Below are positions 1 through 10,306 of a stretch of DNA of 64,000 bases, piece after piece; the stretch's first letter is position 1; every line of letters begins with the position of its first letter. The notes beneath the pieces are model-generated. The model was not told the DNA's origin and made no database searches. It saw only the letters and a list, made by a program, of their open reading frames with translations. The DNA is from Paraflavitalea sp. CAU 1676 (GTDB taxonomy: Bacteria; Bacteroidota; Bacteroidia; Chitinophagales; Chitinophagaceae): positions 124,001 through 188,000 of the forward strand of contig NZ_JARHUJ010000003.1 of the NCBI RefSeq assembly GCF_029223285.1. The letters are read 5' to 3'. The translations under genes and the position numbers were made by a program.

Positions 1-334
1 ATGCGTCGCCCCCCAAGCATCGAGGCAACGTAGGCCTTGATGGGTCTAGGTGCCGAGGCAATCCCGACATGTGTCGGGACACCCAGGCACCGAGAAACTC
101 CCGACATGCCTTGGGACAACTGAGGACCTCATCCTCCGGAAAGCCAATTCTACGCAATCGTTTTACCTTGATTTTCACTGTGTTTCGCATCAAATGACCG
201 GTAATTCTGCACGATTTGACCGGGTAGTTCCTGTGCCCGTAGGGCTATTTTTGGAGGGATAGCAATGGCAGGCCGTGACTTTCTCCTGTGGACTGCGCCT
301 GTCGTTGCCTTTTGTTTTACCAAACAACTGTACC
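1..334. other. Leading intergenic region with palindromic repeats
   Basis: No convincing gene. The first 130 bases are made of short related units (cgaggcaa, cccgacatg) and contain a perfect palindrome, TCCCGACA-tg-TGTCGGGA, at 62-79, with a degenerate copy near 102-117. Similar units recur at 12044-12090 and 14172-14190. A weak inverted repeat TTGTTT-tacc-AAACAA at 312-327 lies eight bases before the LacI start and could be an autoregulatory site, though it lacks the central CG typical of LacI-family operators. Confidence 0.5.
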
Positions 335-1375
335 ATGTCCCGCTCCGGAGTTACCACCATCAAAGACATCGCCCGCCAACTGAACGTGGCGACCTCGACC
401 GTGTCAAGGGCTTTGAGCGGTCATAAAAGCATCGGCCTGGGGATGCGCCTGAAGGTGCAGCAGCTGGCCCGGGAAATGAGCTATCACCCCAACCGGAATG
501 CCATCGCCTTCAAGCAACGCCGCACCGGCATCATCGGACTCATCGTTCCCAACCTGAGCGAACATTTCTTCTCCGAAGCCATCAGTGCGGTAGAAGACCT
601 GGCCATGCAGCACCAATACCACGTACTGATCGGTCAATCGCACGATGATGAAGAACGCGAGCAACGGATCGTGGAAGCCATGACCCAGCAACGGGTTGAC
701 GGCATTATCGTTTCGCTGGCCAAGCATACCGTTCAATACGACCATTTCGACAGACTCGAAAGCTATCATATTCCCGTTGTTTTCTTCGACCGGGTGCCAC
801 AGACTGCCGAAGTGCACAAGGTGCATTTCAACATGGAGAGCGGCACGCGGGAAGCCATCGAATTCCTGATCGACCGCGGCCACCGGCGCATTGCCTTGCT
901 GAATGGGCCGGAATGCATGCCTTCTACCCTGGAGCGTACCGATGTCTATAAAGAAGTGCTGGCGCAACGGCGCATCAAGATCGATATGGGTCTGGTGGCT
1001 TCGACCGACTTGATGCCCGACACTACCTACCACGCCATGGAACTGTTGCTGGCGCAAAAGCCCAGGCCTACTGCGGTATTGGCGATGAATGACTATGTAG
1101 CGCTGGATGTAATCGAATACATCAAGCAAGCGGGCCTGGAGCTGAACAAGGACCTCACCGTAATCAGCTATTCGAACCTGCCGATCAGCAATTATTTACA
1201 GTCGCCCCCGCTGGCGTCGGTGGAGCAATTTCCTTACCGGCAAGGGGAGGCTGCTGCCGACCTGTTGATGGACCTCATTTTAAACAAAAAAGATGGTGAA
1301 CAGCCTTTTCAGCAAGTGATCATTGAAGGAAAGCTGGTACTCCACAATGCTTTTAAAAGCAAGCCGGGCAAATAA
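335..1375 (+). CDS. LacI-family transcriptional regulator
   Basis: 346 residues. The N-terminus (about residues 7-55) is a classic LacI helix-turn-helix: TTIKDIARQLNVATSTVSRA, then a hinge region with YHPNRNAIAF. A periplasmic-binding-protein-like sugar domain follows (GIIGLIVPNLSEHFFSEAI onward, with the FFDRVP and GHRRIALLNGP motifs of this family). I start at ATG 335 because the DNA-binding domain begins just after it; an upstream ATG at 275 would add 20 residues that do not look like the family. It is the first gene before a SusC/SusD-GH2-GH29 locus on the same strand, so control of that locus by a sugar ligand is the natural inference. The ligand cannot be read from the sequence. Confidence 0.9.
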   Translation: MSRSGVTTIKDIARQLNVATSTVSRALSGHKSIGLGMRLKVQQLAREMSYHPNRNAIAFKQRRTGIIGLIVPNLSEHFFSEAISAVEDLAMQHQYHVLIGQSHDDEEREQRIVEAMTQQRVDGIIVSLAKHTVQYDHFDRLESYHIPVVFFDRVPQTAEVHKVHFNMESGTREAIEFLIDRGHRRIALLNGPECMPSTLERTDVYKEVLAQRRIKIDMGLVASTDLMPDTTYHAMELLLAQKPRPTAVLAMNDYVALDVIEYIKQAGLELNKDLTVISYSNLPISNYLQSPPLASVEQFPYRQGEAAADLLMDLILNKKDGEQPFQQVIIEGKLVLHNAFKSKPGK

Positions 1376-1617
1376 TACGGCTTCGCTGTTTTCGCTACTG
1401 CCTGCAAGGCGCCCCATTAAACCTCCTCCACGCATTCGTTTACCGCATCCTATCAAATGCCTGACTCCGGTCTATAACCGGGAACCTTATCACAGGCTTG
1501 TAACCGTCAACATTAAATAGTCAACCAAAAACGAAACTGTATGCACCATTACGAAAGCGACTCTCCGATGCGGGACCCGGGTGCCCGCTATTGTTCACTT
1601 CTGCAAATTGTAGCCAT

Positions 1618-2436
1618 ATGATAAAAACCCCTGTGCGGTGGATGCTGGGCGCGCTGTGTTGCCTGGTGTTGTTTTCCTGTCAGAAGGAAGACAAGGCGAT
1701 CGAGACCTCCTACCTGCGAAAGTACTGGAATGAAACTGCCAGTAGTAATTATGAAGTGCCGGTTTCGCGCACTGCTGAATTGAAAGCCAAGTTTTTTCTG
1801 AACCTGATGACGGACCATGTTTTCTATTACGACATCCTGGTGGATGCCGATGGGAAAGCAGAGACCATTACGGGAGCGGCCTTGTACAGTGGTACTGCAG
1901 CCAGCACCGGCACATTGCTGGCCGATCTGAAGCCCACGATCAACGGCCGCCATGTAAAAGGTAATCTTCAACTGACTGCCGAACAAGCGGCGCAGCTGAT
2001 GGACAAACCGGTGTTCCTGAATGTGACCTCTGCCAGCAGTCCGAAAGGCCTGGTAAGGCTGCAGCTCGACAAGAACATCGACTGGTATGCTGATGTTGCC
2101 CTCACCGGCGGTGCTGTGGTGCCTGCGGTGACCACCAGCGCATCGGGCAAACTGGTGCTGCGCATAACGACCGACAAGGTGTTGCACTACCAGTTCCTCA
2201 TCGATGGGGTAGAAGCGGGTGATGCCCTGACAGCTGCCCACTTACATACCGGTGCAACGGGGGCCAATGGCGCGCAGCAATTTGTTTTTGCCAGTGCTGC
2301 TGAAGACTACAACTCGGCCAAGTCAGCTTCGGGTGTAGCGGATGCCATTCTCAACATGATCAAAACCGGCGTTAGCTATGTCGATGTGCATTCCACCAAC
2401 AAGCCTGACGGGTTGCTGCGTGGTCAGCTCCGGTAG
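1618..2436 (+). CDS. CHRD-domain lipoprotein
   Basis: 272 residues. The start at 1618 gives a short lipoprotein signal ending LVLFSC|Q, so the protein is probably anchored in a membrane facing periplasm or surface. The rest reads as two repeats of the CHRD (chordin-type) beta domain: one around residues 40-150 and a second around 155-272 containing AAHLHTGATGANG and DVHSTNKPDGLLRGQL, the hallmark end of CHRD. CHRD domains occur in secreted bacterial proteins without a settled function. It ends 32 bases before the first SusC and may be the first gene of the sugar-uptake operon; a surface glycan-binding role would be a guess. Confidence 0.75.
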   Translation: MIKTPVRWMLGALCCLVLFSCQKEDKAIETSYLRKYWNETASSNYEVPVSRTAELKAKFFLNLMTDHVFYYDILVDADGKAETITGAALYSGTAASTGTLLADLKPTINGRHVKGNLQLTAEQAAQLMDKPVFLNVTSASSPKGLVRLQLDKNIDWYADVALTGGAVVPAVTTSASGKLVLRITTDKVLHYQFLIDGVEAGDALTAAHLHTGATGANGAQQFVFASAAEDYNSAKSASGVADAILNMIKTGVSYVDVHSTNKPDGLLRGQLR

Positions 2437-2468
2437 TTCAATCCTTTTCTTCATTATTAACTGCAATC

Positions 2469-5400
2469 ATGTTTACCAACAACTCAACTATATTCCGGCA
2501 GGCTGCCAGTTTGTTACTGGTGTGTGGCCTGATGACTGCCACGGGCAGTTATGCCGGTGTTAACGACTGGCAGGCGCCCCAGGCGGACACGGCCACCAAA
2601 AAGTTCAGCGGTAAGTTGCTCAATGCTACGGGCAGTCCGATCGCTGAAGCAGATGTTACCAATAAGAACAGCAACGAAACTGTTCAAACCAATAAATCGG
2701 GCGTTTTTTCGCTGTATGCCGTTGCCGGTGATGAGATCACGGTGCAACTGGAAGGTTACTCTACGGTGAACTATACCGTTACTGGTTCGGAAAAAGGGGC
2801 CGTTCAACTTACCATCCGCGAACAATCGCTGTCGTCTGTTAAAAGTGTGCATTTGCCATCGGGCATCCGGCCCGCCGAGCAGGTGACCGGGTCGTTCGAT
2901 GCCATTTATAACCGCGAGCTGATCAAGAGCCCCGTGGTGGATATTACCAATGCCTTATCGGGCAGGCTTACCGGCTTGTACACGTTGCAACAGGGTGCTA
3001 CGCCGGGTAATGAGCAGGCCGCTATGTATGTGCGCGGGTTAAGCAATCCCCTCATCGTGATCGATGGCATACCGCGTCCGTACACGCTGCTGAACCCTAA
3101 TGAAATTGAAAGCGTGACTGTATTGAAAGATGCGCTGGCGGCCAACCTGTATGGCATGCGGGCAGCGAATGGCGCTTTGCTGATCAATACCCGCAAGGGA
3201 GTTCCCGGCAAGCAGACCATTTCCTTTACGGCTCAATACGGCATTCAGCAGGCGACGAAAATGCCTTCGTTCCTCAATAGCTATGATTATGCAAGCCTCT
3301 TCAATGAAGCGCTGGTGAATGACGGCAAAGCGCCGCTCTACACCGATGCGGATCTAGAAGCCTACAAGACCGGCAGTGATCCTTATGGGCACCCTAATGT
3401 AGACTGGCAGAAGGCCTTGCTGCGCGATCAAACCCGTTTTATGCGTTACAGCGCCGACATTTCGGGTGGCGGCAAATTTGCCCAATACTACCTGGCGCTG
3501 GACCATGTGAACCAGCAGGGTATTTTTGTAACAGATGATAAGAATACCTACAATACCAATAACGACTACAAGCAATACAGCATCCGTTCGAATGTTACGA
3601 TGAACGTGAATGCGACACTGAAGGCGTACCTGAATGTGTTTGCCCTGATCAGGAACGGGACGCAGCCTGGTTATACGACCGCTGCTATCTTCCCGCAGAT
3701 ACAGTCGCTACCCAATAATGCTTACCCCGTTTTCAATCCAAATGGCTCCTATGCCGGCTCGAGCGAGCGCAACTTTAACCTGTATGCTGTAACGACCAAT
3801 ACGGGCTACCGCAATTCCTATAGCCGTAACCTGTATGCCGACGTTGGCCTGCAACAAAGCCTGGACGCACTTACCAAGGGTCTCTGGATCAGGGGCAAGG
3901 CCTCTTTCGGTACGGACCTCACGGAAGACATCAACCGTTCGAAGTCGTTCGCTTCGTACAAGATGAATATCGACGCGGTTACGGGCGATACGACCTATAC
4001 CAAATTCAATACCGACGGTACACAAAGCAATTCCGGCAGCATCAACACGCAAACGCGTAACAACTACTGGGAAATCACGCTTGGCTACGACCGTAGTTTC
4101 AAGGGTGGCCATGCTGTAGGCGGCCGCGCTATCATGAATGCACAGCAATATGGTTCGGATGCGAACCTGCCGCTTCAATACAACAGTTACTCCTTCAACG
4201 GAACCTACAATTTCAGGGAGCGATACGATGTAGAGATCGCGGTGACTGCCCAACAACAGAACCGTTATCCGAAAAAGAATGACCTGGGTGTTTTCCCCGC
4301 CGTGGGGCTGGGCTGGACGATCAGCCGCGAAAGCTGGTTTCCCCAATGGAAACCGATGAACAGCTTGCGCCTGAAGTCATCGTTTGGCCGTGTAGGCTTT
4401 GACGATGTGGGTTACTATGTGTACAGTCAGTTCTATGCCGGCGCTACCGGTTATAACCTCGGTGCTACTCCCACGGCCATTGGCGGTGTTTCGGAAGGTT
4501 CGCTGGCCAATCCCAATGTTACCTGGGAGAAAGCGGACAAGTTGAATATCGGTGCAGAGGCAGTGTTCTTCAACAATAAATTACGCGCAGGCCTTGAATA
4601 CTACCGCGACAAATACTTCGACCTGATGCAGGCCCGTGGGCGTTCACTCGCCTTCCTGGGCACCAGCTGGCCGGAAGAGAATATCGGCGAGAACCTGTAC
4701 AAGGGCTGGGATCTTTCTTTACAATATGAAGATGCCATCGGTCAGGTGAAGTACTATGCCGGTGTTAAGCTGAGCACCCGCCAATCGGAAGTGGTGTTTG
4801 CCGATGAGGTTGACCGCAAGTATGACTGGATGAAACGTACAGGGCAAAAGGTCGGCCAACTGTATGGCTATATCGCCGATGGTTTCTATACAGCCGGAGA
4901 TATTTCTGCGAAAGTGCCTACGCTGGAAGGTTATGTGCCCGTGCCCGGTGATATCAAATACAAAGACCTCAATGGTGACAATATCATCAACCGGTATGAT
5001 GTGGCGGCTATTGGCAACACCAGCCCTTTCATCAATGCAGGCCTGCAGGGTGGGGTAGAGTACAAAGGCGTTTCCTTCAGCTTCCTGCTGCAGGGTACGG
5101 CCAACCGTGACCTGATGCTCGGTTCTTCGGACTATGAATTTCAGCCGATCTCGGGCGGCGGTTATATGCAGGCCCAGGCGCATCATCTTGGCCGCTGGAC
5201 TCCTGCCACGGCAGCAACCGCTACTTATCCACGCCTGACAGTTGGTTCCAATGTCAACAACCAGACTGCTTCGACCTTCTGGCTGCACAAGGGTGACTAC
5301 CTGCGTTTGAAGAATGTGGAGCTGGCCTGGTATTTACCGCTTCGCTGGATCCAGACCATCAAACTGAGCGGGGCCCGGGTGTTCATCAACGGGTTCAATC

Positions 5401-5504
5401 TCTTAACGTTTACGGAAGTGGACCGCCTCGATCCGGAATATCCTGTTACGAACGGGTATCCTACGCAAAAGGTGTTCAACGCTGGTGTTAACCTCAAATT
5501 TTAA
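2469..5504 (+). CDS. SusC/RagA-type TonB-dependent outer-membrane transporter (1)
   Basis: 1011 residues, full length for the family. A signal peptide (about residues 1-30) precedes a carboxypeptidase-regulatory-like domain (about 43-125), a TonB plug domain (about 130-250, with AAMYVRGLSNPLIVIDGIP and the SusC signature ESVTVLKDALAANLYGMRAANG), and a 22-strand barrel ending VFNAGVNLKF. The last residue is Phe, as expected for barrel insertion. These proteins import oligosaccharides with a SusD lid lipoprotein, here encoded four bases downstream. The N-terminal domain is less regular than in the second SusC of this locus. High confidence for family, none for exact ligand. Confidence 0.95.
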   Translation: MFTNNSTIFRQAASLLLVCGLMTATGSYAGVNDWQAPQADTATKKFSGKLLNATGSPIAEADVTNKNSNETVQTNKSGVFSLYAVAGDEITVQLEGYSTVNYTVTGSEKGAVQLTIREQSLSSVKSVHLPSGIRPAEQVTGSFDAIYNRELIKSPVVDITNALSGRLTGLYTLQQGATPGNEQAAMYVRGLSNPLIVIDGIPRPYTLLNPNEIESVTVLKDALAANLYGMRAANGALLINTRKGVPGKQTISFTAQYGIQQATKMPSFLNSYDYASLFNEALVNDGKAPLYTDADLEAYKTGSDPYGHPNVDWQKALLRDQTRFMRYSADISGGGKFAQYYLALDHVNQQGIFVTDDKNTYNTNNDYKQYSIRSNVTMNVNATLKAYLNVFALIRNGTQPGYTTAAIFPQIQSLPNNAYPVFNPNGSYAGSSERNFNLYAVTTNTGYRNSYSRNLYADVGLQQSLDALTKGLWIRGKASFGTDLTEDINRSKSFASYKMNIDAVTGDTTYTKFNTDGTQSNSGSINTQTRNNYWEITLGYDRSFKGGHAVGGRAIMNAQQYGSDANLPLQYNSYSFNGTYNFRERYDVEIAVTAQQQNRYPKKNDLGVFPAVGLGWTISRESWFPQWKPMNSLRLKSSFGRVGFDDVGYYVYSQFYAGATGYNLGATPTAIGGVSEGSLANPNVTWEKADKLNIGAEAVFFNNKLRAGLEYYRDKYFDLMQARGRSLAFLGTSWPEENIGENLYKGWDLSLQYEDAIGQVKYYAGVKLSTRQSEVVFADEVDRKYDWMKRTGQKVGQLYGYIADGFYTAGDISAKVPTLEGYVPVPGDIKYKDLNGDNIINRYDVAAIGNTSPFINAGLQGGVEYKGVSFSFLLQGTANRDLMLGSSDYEFQPISGGGYMQAQAHHLGRWTPATAATATYPRLTVGSNVNNQTASTFWLHKGDYLRLKNVELAWYLPLRWIQTIKLSGARVFINGFNLLTFTEVDRLDPEYPVTNGYPTQKVFNAGVNLKF

Positions 5505-5508
5505 CGAC

Positions 5509-7137
5509 ATGCAATCTATTCATAAATACTTACTGCTGCTGGCGCTTACAGGTATCATTGCCAGTTGCAAGAAATCGATCGAGGATTATCCCCAGGAGCG
5601 CTGGGAAGAAGATGTGGTATTCGATCCGCGTGACAGCGTGGGCAACTATGCCCGCCAGTTCCTGATGAACGTATATTCTTACCTGCCGAATCATTATGCG
5701 GGTGTCAATGACAATGCGTTGATCGAAGCGGGTACAGATGACGCTGTGTACCGTTATCCGGGCAGCACTATCGAGTCATTCGTGAATGGCCGCTGGACGA
5801 GCTGGAACATGCCCGATAATGTATGGAGTAAATACTATACGGCGATCCGCCGCGCCAATACTTTCCTGGCGAAGATCGACATCGTTCCATTGAAGACTGC
5901 AGGCATGAAGGACCAATGGAAAGCTGAAGCCCGTTTCCTCCGCGCGATGTCTTACTTCGAATTGCTGAAACGCTGGGGTGGTGTGCCCTTATTGGGCGAT
6001 GCGTTTTTCGACCTCACCAGTAATGTTGACTTTGCGCGCAACAGCTATGACGAGTGCGTACAGTACATCGTTGCCGAGTGTGACGCGATCAAAGACAAGC
6101 TGCTGAAGGAGAATACCATTGCTGATGGAGATTTTGGCCGCATTACACGCAGTGCTGCGCTGGCCTTGAAAGCAAGAACCCTGTTGTATGCTGCCAGTGC
6201 GCTGAACAACACTTCTAACAATGCCACTAAATGGCAGGCTGCTGCACAGGCTTCGAAAGACATCATCGACCTGGGCTACCATGCTTTGAATTCCAACTTC
6301 ACGACGCTGTTCACTACCCGCCGCAGTACCGAAGTGATCCTCGGTTTTCAGGCGGGCACCAACAATACCCTGGAGACCAACCATGGCCCCATTGGCTACT
6401 CTGGTACGGGTGCCGGATCGGGCCTGATGAACCCCACGCAGAGCCTGGTGGATGCTTTCCCGATGAAGAATGGTAAGGCAATCACGGAAAGTGGCTCAGG
6501 CTACTCGGATCAAAATCCGTATGCCAACCGCGACCCCCGGCTGGCCGCTACGATCCTGTACAATACGGCCACCTGGCTTAACCGTCCTGTGGAATTGTAT
6601 ACCGGCGGACGTGATTATGATGGTTCGCAAACGGGTTATTATATGCGCAAGTTTCTGGGCGCTTTCACTACGAGCACCGGCTATTCGGCCACGAACCACA
6701 ACGCCATGATCTTCCGTTATGCAGAGGTGCTGCTCAACTATGCGGAGGCGCTGAATGAAGCCAATGCTACCGCTCCGGAAGAAGCGTACAAGGCCATCGA
6801 ATCGGTACGGCAGCGTGCGGGTCTTACGCCTTTTGCGATTGCCCGCGGCATGAGCCAGGCCGACCTGCGCAAGCTGATCCGCAACGAAAGAAGGATCGAG
6901 CTGGCTTTCGAGGACCACCGTTTCTGGGATATCCGCCGCTGGAACATCGGTGCGGAGACGATCAACAAAACCGTGCTTTCGGGTGTAGCAGTTACCAAAA
7001 ATGGCAGCACTTATACCTATGCCTATAACAGGCCCGTGCTGACGACTGCTGCCTGGGATGATAAGATGTATCGCTATCCCATCCCGGTTGCGGAGATCGA
7101 GAAAAGCAAGTTGCTGATCCAGAACAAAGGTTGGTAA
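5509..7137 (+). CDS. SusD/RagB-type nutrient-binding lipoprotein (1)
   Basis: 542 residues. I choose ATG 5509, four bases after the susC stop, because it gives a lipoprotein signal ending GIIASC|K; an in-frame codon at 5485 would overlap susC and spoil the signal. SusD features are the TPR-rich N-terminal half (YTAIRRANTFLAKI, EARFLRAMSYFELLKRWGGVPL) and the C-terminal RNERRIELAFEDHRFWDIRRW motif region. It forms the lid of the adjacent SusC barrel and binds the glycan at the cell surface. Tight spacing to susC indicates translational coupling in one operon. Confidence 0.95.
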   Translation: MQSIHKYLLLLALTGIIASCKKSIEDYPQERWEEDVVFDPRDSVGNYARQFLMNVYSYLPNHYAGVNDNALIEAGTDDAVYRYPGSTIESFVNGRWTSWNMPDNVWSKYYTAIRRANTFLAKIDIVPLKTAGMKDQWKAEARFLRAMSYFELLKRWGGVPLLGDAFFDLTSNVDFARNSYDECVQYIVAECDAIKDKLLKENTIADGDFGRITRSAALALKARTLLYAASALNNTSNNATKWQAAAQASKDIIDLGYHALNSNFTTLFTTRRSTEVILGFQAGTNNTLETNHGPIGYSGTGAGSGLMNPTQSLVDAFPMKNGKAITESGSGYSDQNPYANRDPRLAATILYNTATWLNRPVELYTGGRDYDGSQTGYYMRKFLGAFTTSTGYSATNHNAMIFRYAEVLLNYAEALNEANATAPEEAYKAIESVRQRAGLTPFAIARGMSQADLRKLIRNERRIELAFEDHRFWDIRRWNIGAETINKTVLSGVAVTKNGSTYTYAYNRPVLTTAAWDDKMYRYPIPVAEIEKSKLLIQNKGW

Positions 7138-7181
7138 TTATGGCCGCCTCTTCTTTTTCCATCATCAAAACAGATCCTTCT

Positions 7182-10100
7182 ATGTATAAAATATTCTCCT
7201 GGCTATTGGTACTGTTATGTGCCACCCAGGTAACCCTGGCGCAAAACCGGGTGATCAAAGGTACCGTGACCGACGGTACTTCACCGGTGGCCGGCGTTAC
7301 GGTATCGGACCAAAAAAATCTTTCGAACTCTGCAGTGACCGATGCTGACGGCAAGTTCTCCATTACCCTGAAAGATGCTTCTTCTCAGGTACTGGTGTTC
7401 AGCAGCGTGGGCTATTTATCTTATACCCTCGACCTCAAAGGCAAAACTACCGTAACGGTAGCCCTGCAAACTTCTGCCACCGACATGAACGAAGTGATGG
7501 TGGTAGGCTATGGCCGTAAGAAGAAGATCACGAACACCGGCGCCGTGAGCATGGTGACGGGTGTGGAGATCCGCCAAAGCCCTGCGGCGAGTTTGCAGAA
7601 CTCGCTGGTGGGCCGCCTGCCCGGCTTTTTTGCGCAGCAACGTTCGGGACAGCCCGGCCGAGATGGCTCTGACTTCTATATCCGTGGTATCAGCTCTTAT
7701 AACTCCAGCGCCAACCCGCTCATCATTGTAGACGATATCGAGGTTACTTATGACCAGGTAAAAGACATCGACCCCAATGAGATCGAAAGTCTGTCTATTT
7801 TGAAAGACGCCTCTACAACAGCCGTATATGGCGTTAAAGGCGCCAATGGCGTTTTGGTGATCACCACGCGCCGTGGCAAGGAAGGAAAGCCCAAAGTGAA
7901 TTTCCGTAGCGAAGTAGGTTTGCAGAAGCCGACCATCTATTTCAACTTCCTCCCGGCGCACCAGGACCTGTTGCTGATGCGTGAGAAATCGCTGGCCAGC
8001 AAGGAGAATCCCGTAGGCACATATCCCGACCTGTATTCGGACGAAGCCATCCAAAAGTATAAAGATCAAACCGATCCTTATAGCTATCCTAGCGTGAACT
8101 GGATCGATGAATTGAGCAAGAAGAGTACGTTGCAGCTGCGGGACAATATCGATATCAGCGGCGGTACGAAGAATGTGAAATACTTTATTTCGGGTGGTTA
8201 TGTGTACCAGGATGGTATCTTCAAGAACTTCAGCAAGTCGGAAGGATACAACAGCAATTACTACTACAAGCGGTACAATTTCCGCAGCAACCTCGATATC
8301 ACAGCTACTCCTTCTACCACCTTCCGTTTTGACCTTTCAGGACGGTTTGGTGAAACGAATGAGCCTTATATCGCGGATGCGAATATGAGTGGCGGCGCCT
8401 GGCCCATCTGGCGCCAGATCATGTCGGGTGTATTGCCTTCCTACGGTTACCCAGTGTACAACCCCGATGGTACTTATGGCGCCAAGGGTGGCCTGGCGAT
8501 CAACCCCGTGGGTGTGCTGGCGCTGAATGGGTATGAGCGTTCATTTGACAACGCCTTCAATATGAATTTTACCGGCAACCAGAAGCTGGATTTCCTGACG
8601 AAGGGACTGGCTTTGCATGGTACGGTTGCTTTCACCTCGACGGCCATCGATTACAAATCACTTTACCGGAACAATTTCCCTGCCTACGATTACAACAGTG
8701 CCACCGGTGAATACACGCTCTATAACAACAATAAAGAGTTGTACCGTCTTCCACCATTGACGGCTGTCAACACAACCGTGGGTGGTACGGCCCCTTCCAC
8801 CACGAAGCGGGTGAACATGCAGGCTTCACTGACCTGGAATCGCGATTTCGGTGATCACAACTTCGCTGTGCTGGCCTTGTACAACCAGTATTCCTATACC
8901 AACCCCGGTAACACACCTGCCTTTACGCCGGAGAACTTCAAGGGCTATACAGGACGGGTTACTTACAATTTCCGTGAGAAATACCTGCTGGAAGTTGTTG
9001 CCGGTTACAATGGTACCGACCGTTTCAAAGCGAGCAGCCGTTATGGATTCTTCCCGGCGGTTTCGGCTGGTTGGAACGTGAGTAAGGAAAAATTCTTCGA
9101 GAACATCAAGTGGGTGGACAATTTCAAGATCAGGGCTTCGTGGGGTAAAGTGGGCAGCGACCAGGTCGGCGGCTTCCAATACCTCTATGAAGAAGTATAT
9201 GGACGTACGAACAGTACTTCCTATGGCAACAACTATTCGTTTGGCGAAACGCACGTGACGATGCCTTATATCGTGCCTTCTTCCTTAGCTAATAACGATG
9301 TGCGCTGGGAAATGGAAGAGCAGAAGAACCTGGGTATCGACCTGCGCCTGATGAAAGGAAAGCTGGGTATTACAGCGGATGTGTTTGACCGCTATCGTTA
9401 CGACATCCTGGACAAACCCAAGAGCACGCCTTCATTTGCGGGTCTCGGCAGTACGTTACCGGCCATTAACCTTGGCCGTGTAAGCAATAAAGGCTTTGAA
9501 GTGGAGCTCAGTTATAGCGACAAGCTCGGCGCCCTCAATTATTTCGTGAAGGGCAACTATACGTTTGCCAAGAACAAGATCCTGTTCAGTGATGAGGTGG
9601 CGCCTACTTACCCCGCACAGGCGACTACGGGACGTTCTATCGGCCAGTTCTTTGGTTATGTATGGAGCGGTCAGTTCTACAATGACCTGCTCGACATCGA
9701 TACCAGTGCTGTAGTGGATGGTTACAGTATTTTACCAGGTGCTTTGAAAATGGTAGATGTGAATGGTGACAGGCACATCAACGATGCCGACAAAACAGCT
9801 ATCGGCAATCCGAATCGTCCTAATACGTATTATGGCTTCAGCCTTGGTGTTTCGTACAAAGGCTTCGATGTATCGGCCATGTTCCAGGGTACCGGCGGTA
9901 GCAGCTTCTATACAGAACTGTTCAGTTTGGGTGTGAACGTGAAAACGATGAATATTCACCAGCAACGCTGGACTCCGGCTACGGCCAGCAGCGCGCAATT
10001 TGCCCGTTTGGGTGAAGGTGGCGGTTTGGGTGGCGTAGTTTCTACCTACTGGCTGCGTTCTGCCAACTACCTGCGGTTGAAGAATGTGGAGTTGGGTTAC

Positions 10101-10295
10101 AAACTGCCCGCTGCGATCAGCCGGCGACTGCATGTGGAGAGCGTCCGCTTTTATGCGAATGGCCTCAACCTCTACACCTGGTTCAACCTGAAGATCTACA
10201 ATATCGACCCGGAAAATACCAGCAATGGCACTTCTGCACTCAACAGCTATCCCCAGCAGAAGGTGTTCAATGCAGGTCTTAGTGTAACCTTTTAA
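7182..10295 (+). CDS. SusC/RagA-type TonB-dependent outer-membrane transporter (2)
   Basis: 1037 residues from ATG 7182, which gives a clean signal peptide ending VTLAQ; an earlier in-frame ATG at 7131 overlaps the susD stop and adds a hydrophilic stretch before the signal. A carboxypeptidase-like domain (GTVTDGTSPVAGVTV, about residues 25-105) is followed by the linker MVVGYGRKKK, the plug (DFYIRGISSYNSSANPLIIV, SLSILKDASTTAVYGVKGANG) and a barrel ending VFNAGLSVTF. It is paired with the SusD gene 11 bases downstream. Two complete SusC/SusD pairs in one locus suggest two related ligands or two sizes of the same glycan. Confidence 0.95.
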   Translation: MYKIFSWLLVLLCATQVTLAQNRVIKGTVTDGTSPVAGVTVSDQKNLSNSAVTDADGKFSITLKDASSQVLVFSSVGYLSYTLDLKGKTTVTVALQTSATDMNEVMVVGYGRKKKITNTGAVSMVTGVEIRQSPAASLQNSLVGRLPGFFAQQRSGQPGRDGSDFYIRGISSYNSSANPLIIVDDIEVTYDQVKDIDPNEIESLSILKDASTTAVYGVKGANGVLVITTRRGKEGKPKVNFRSEVGLQKPTIYFNFLPAHQDLLLMREKSLASKENPVGTYPDLYSDEAIQKYKDQTDPYSYPSVNWIDELSKKSTLQLRDNIDISGGTKNVKYFISGGYVYQDGIFKNFSKSEGYNSNYYYKRYNFRSNLDITATPSTTFRFDLSGRFGETNEPYIADANMSGGAWPIWRQIMSGVLPSYGYPVYNPDGTYGAKGGLAINPVGVLALNGYERSFDNAFNMNFTGNQKLDFLTKGLALHGTVAFTSTAIDYKSLYRNNFPAYDYNSATGEYTLYNNNKELYRLPPLTAVNTTVGGTAPSTTKRVNMQASLTWNRDFGDHNFAVLALYNQYSYTNPGNTPAFTPENFKGYTGRVTYNFREKYLLEVVAGYNGTDRFKASSRYGFFPAVSAGWNVSKEKFFENIKWVDNFKIRASWGKVGSDQVGGFQYLYEEVYGRTNSTSYGNNYSFGETHVTMPYIVPSSLANNDVRWEMEEQKNLGIDLRLMKGKLGITADVFDRYRYDILDKPKSTPSFAGLGSTLPAINLGRVSNKGFEVELSYSDKLGALNYFVKGNYTFAKNKILFSDEVAPTYPAQATTGRSIGQFFGYVWSGQFYNDLLDIDTSAVVDGYSILPGALKMVDVNGDRHINDADKTAIGNPNRPNTYYGFSLGVSYKGFDVSAMFQGTGGSSFYTELFSLGVNVKTMNIHQQRWTPATASSAQFARLGEGGGLGGVVSTYWLRSANYLRLKNVELGYKLPAAISRRLHVESVRFYANGLNLYTWFNLKIYNIDPENTSNGTSALNSYPQQKVFNAGLSVTF

Positions 10296-10306
10296 TTCCA
10301 GCAAAC

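Noticed and set aside
50-262. A 70-codon open frame in the first intergenic region
   Set aside because: It runs through the palindromic repeats, has no domain and no credible start signal.
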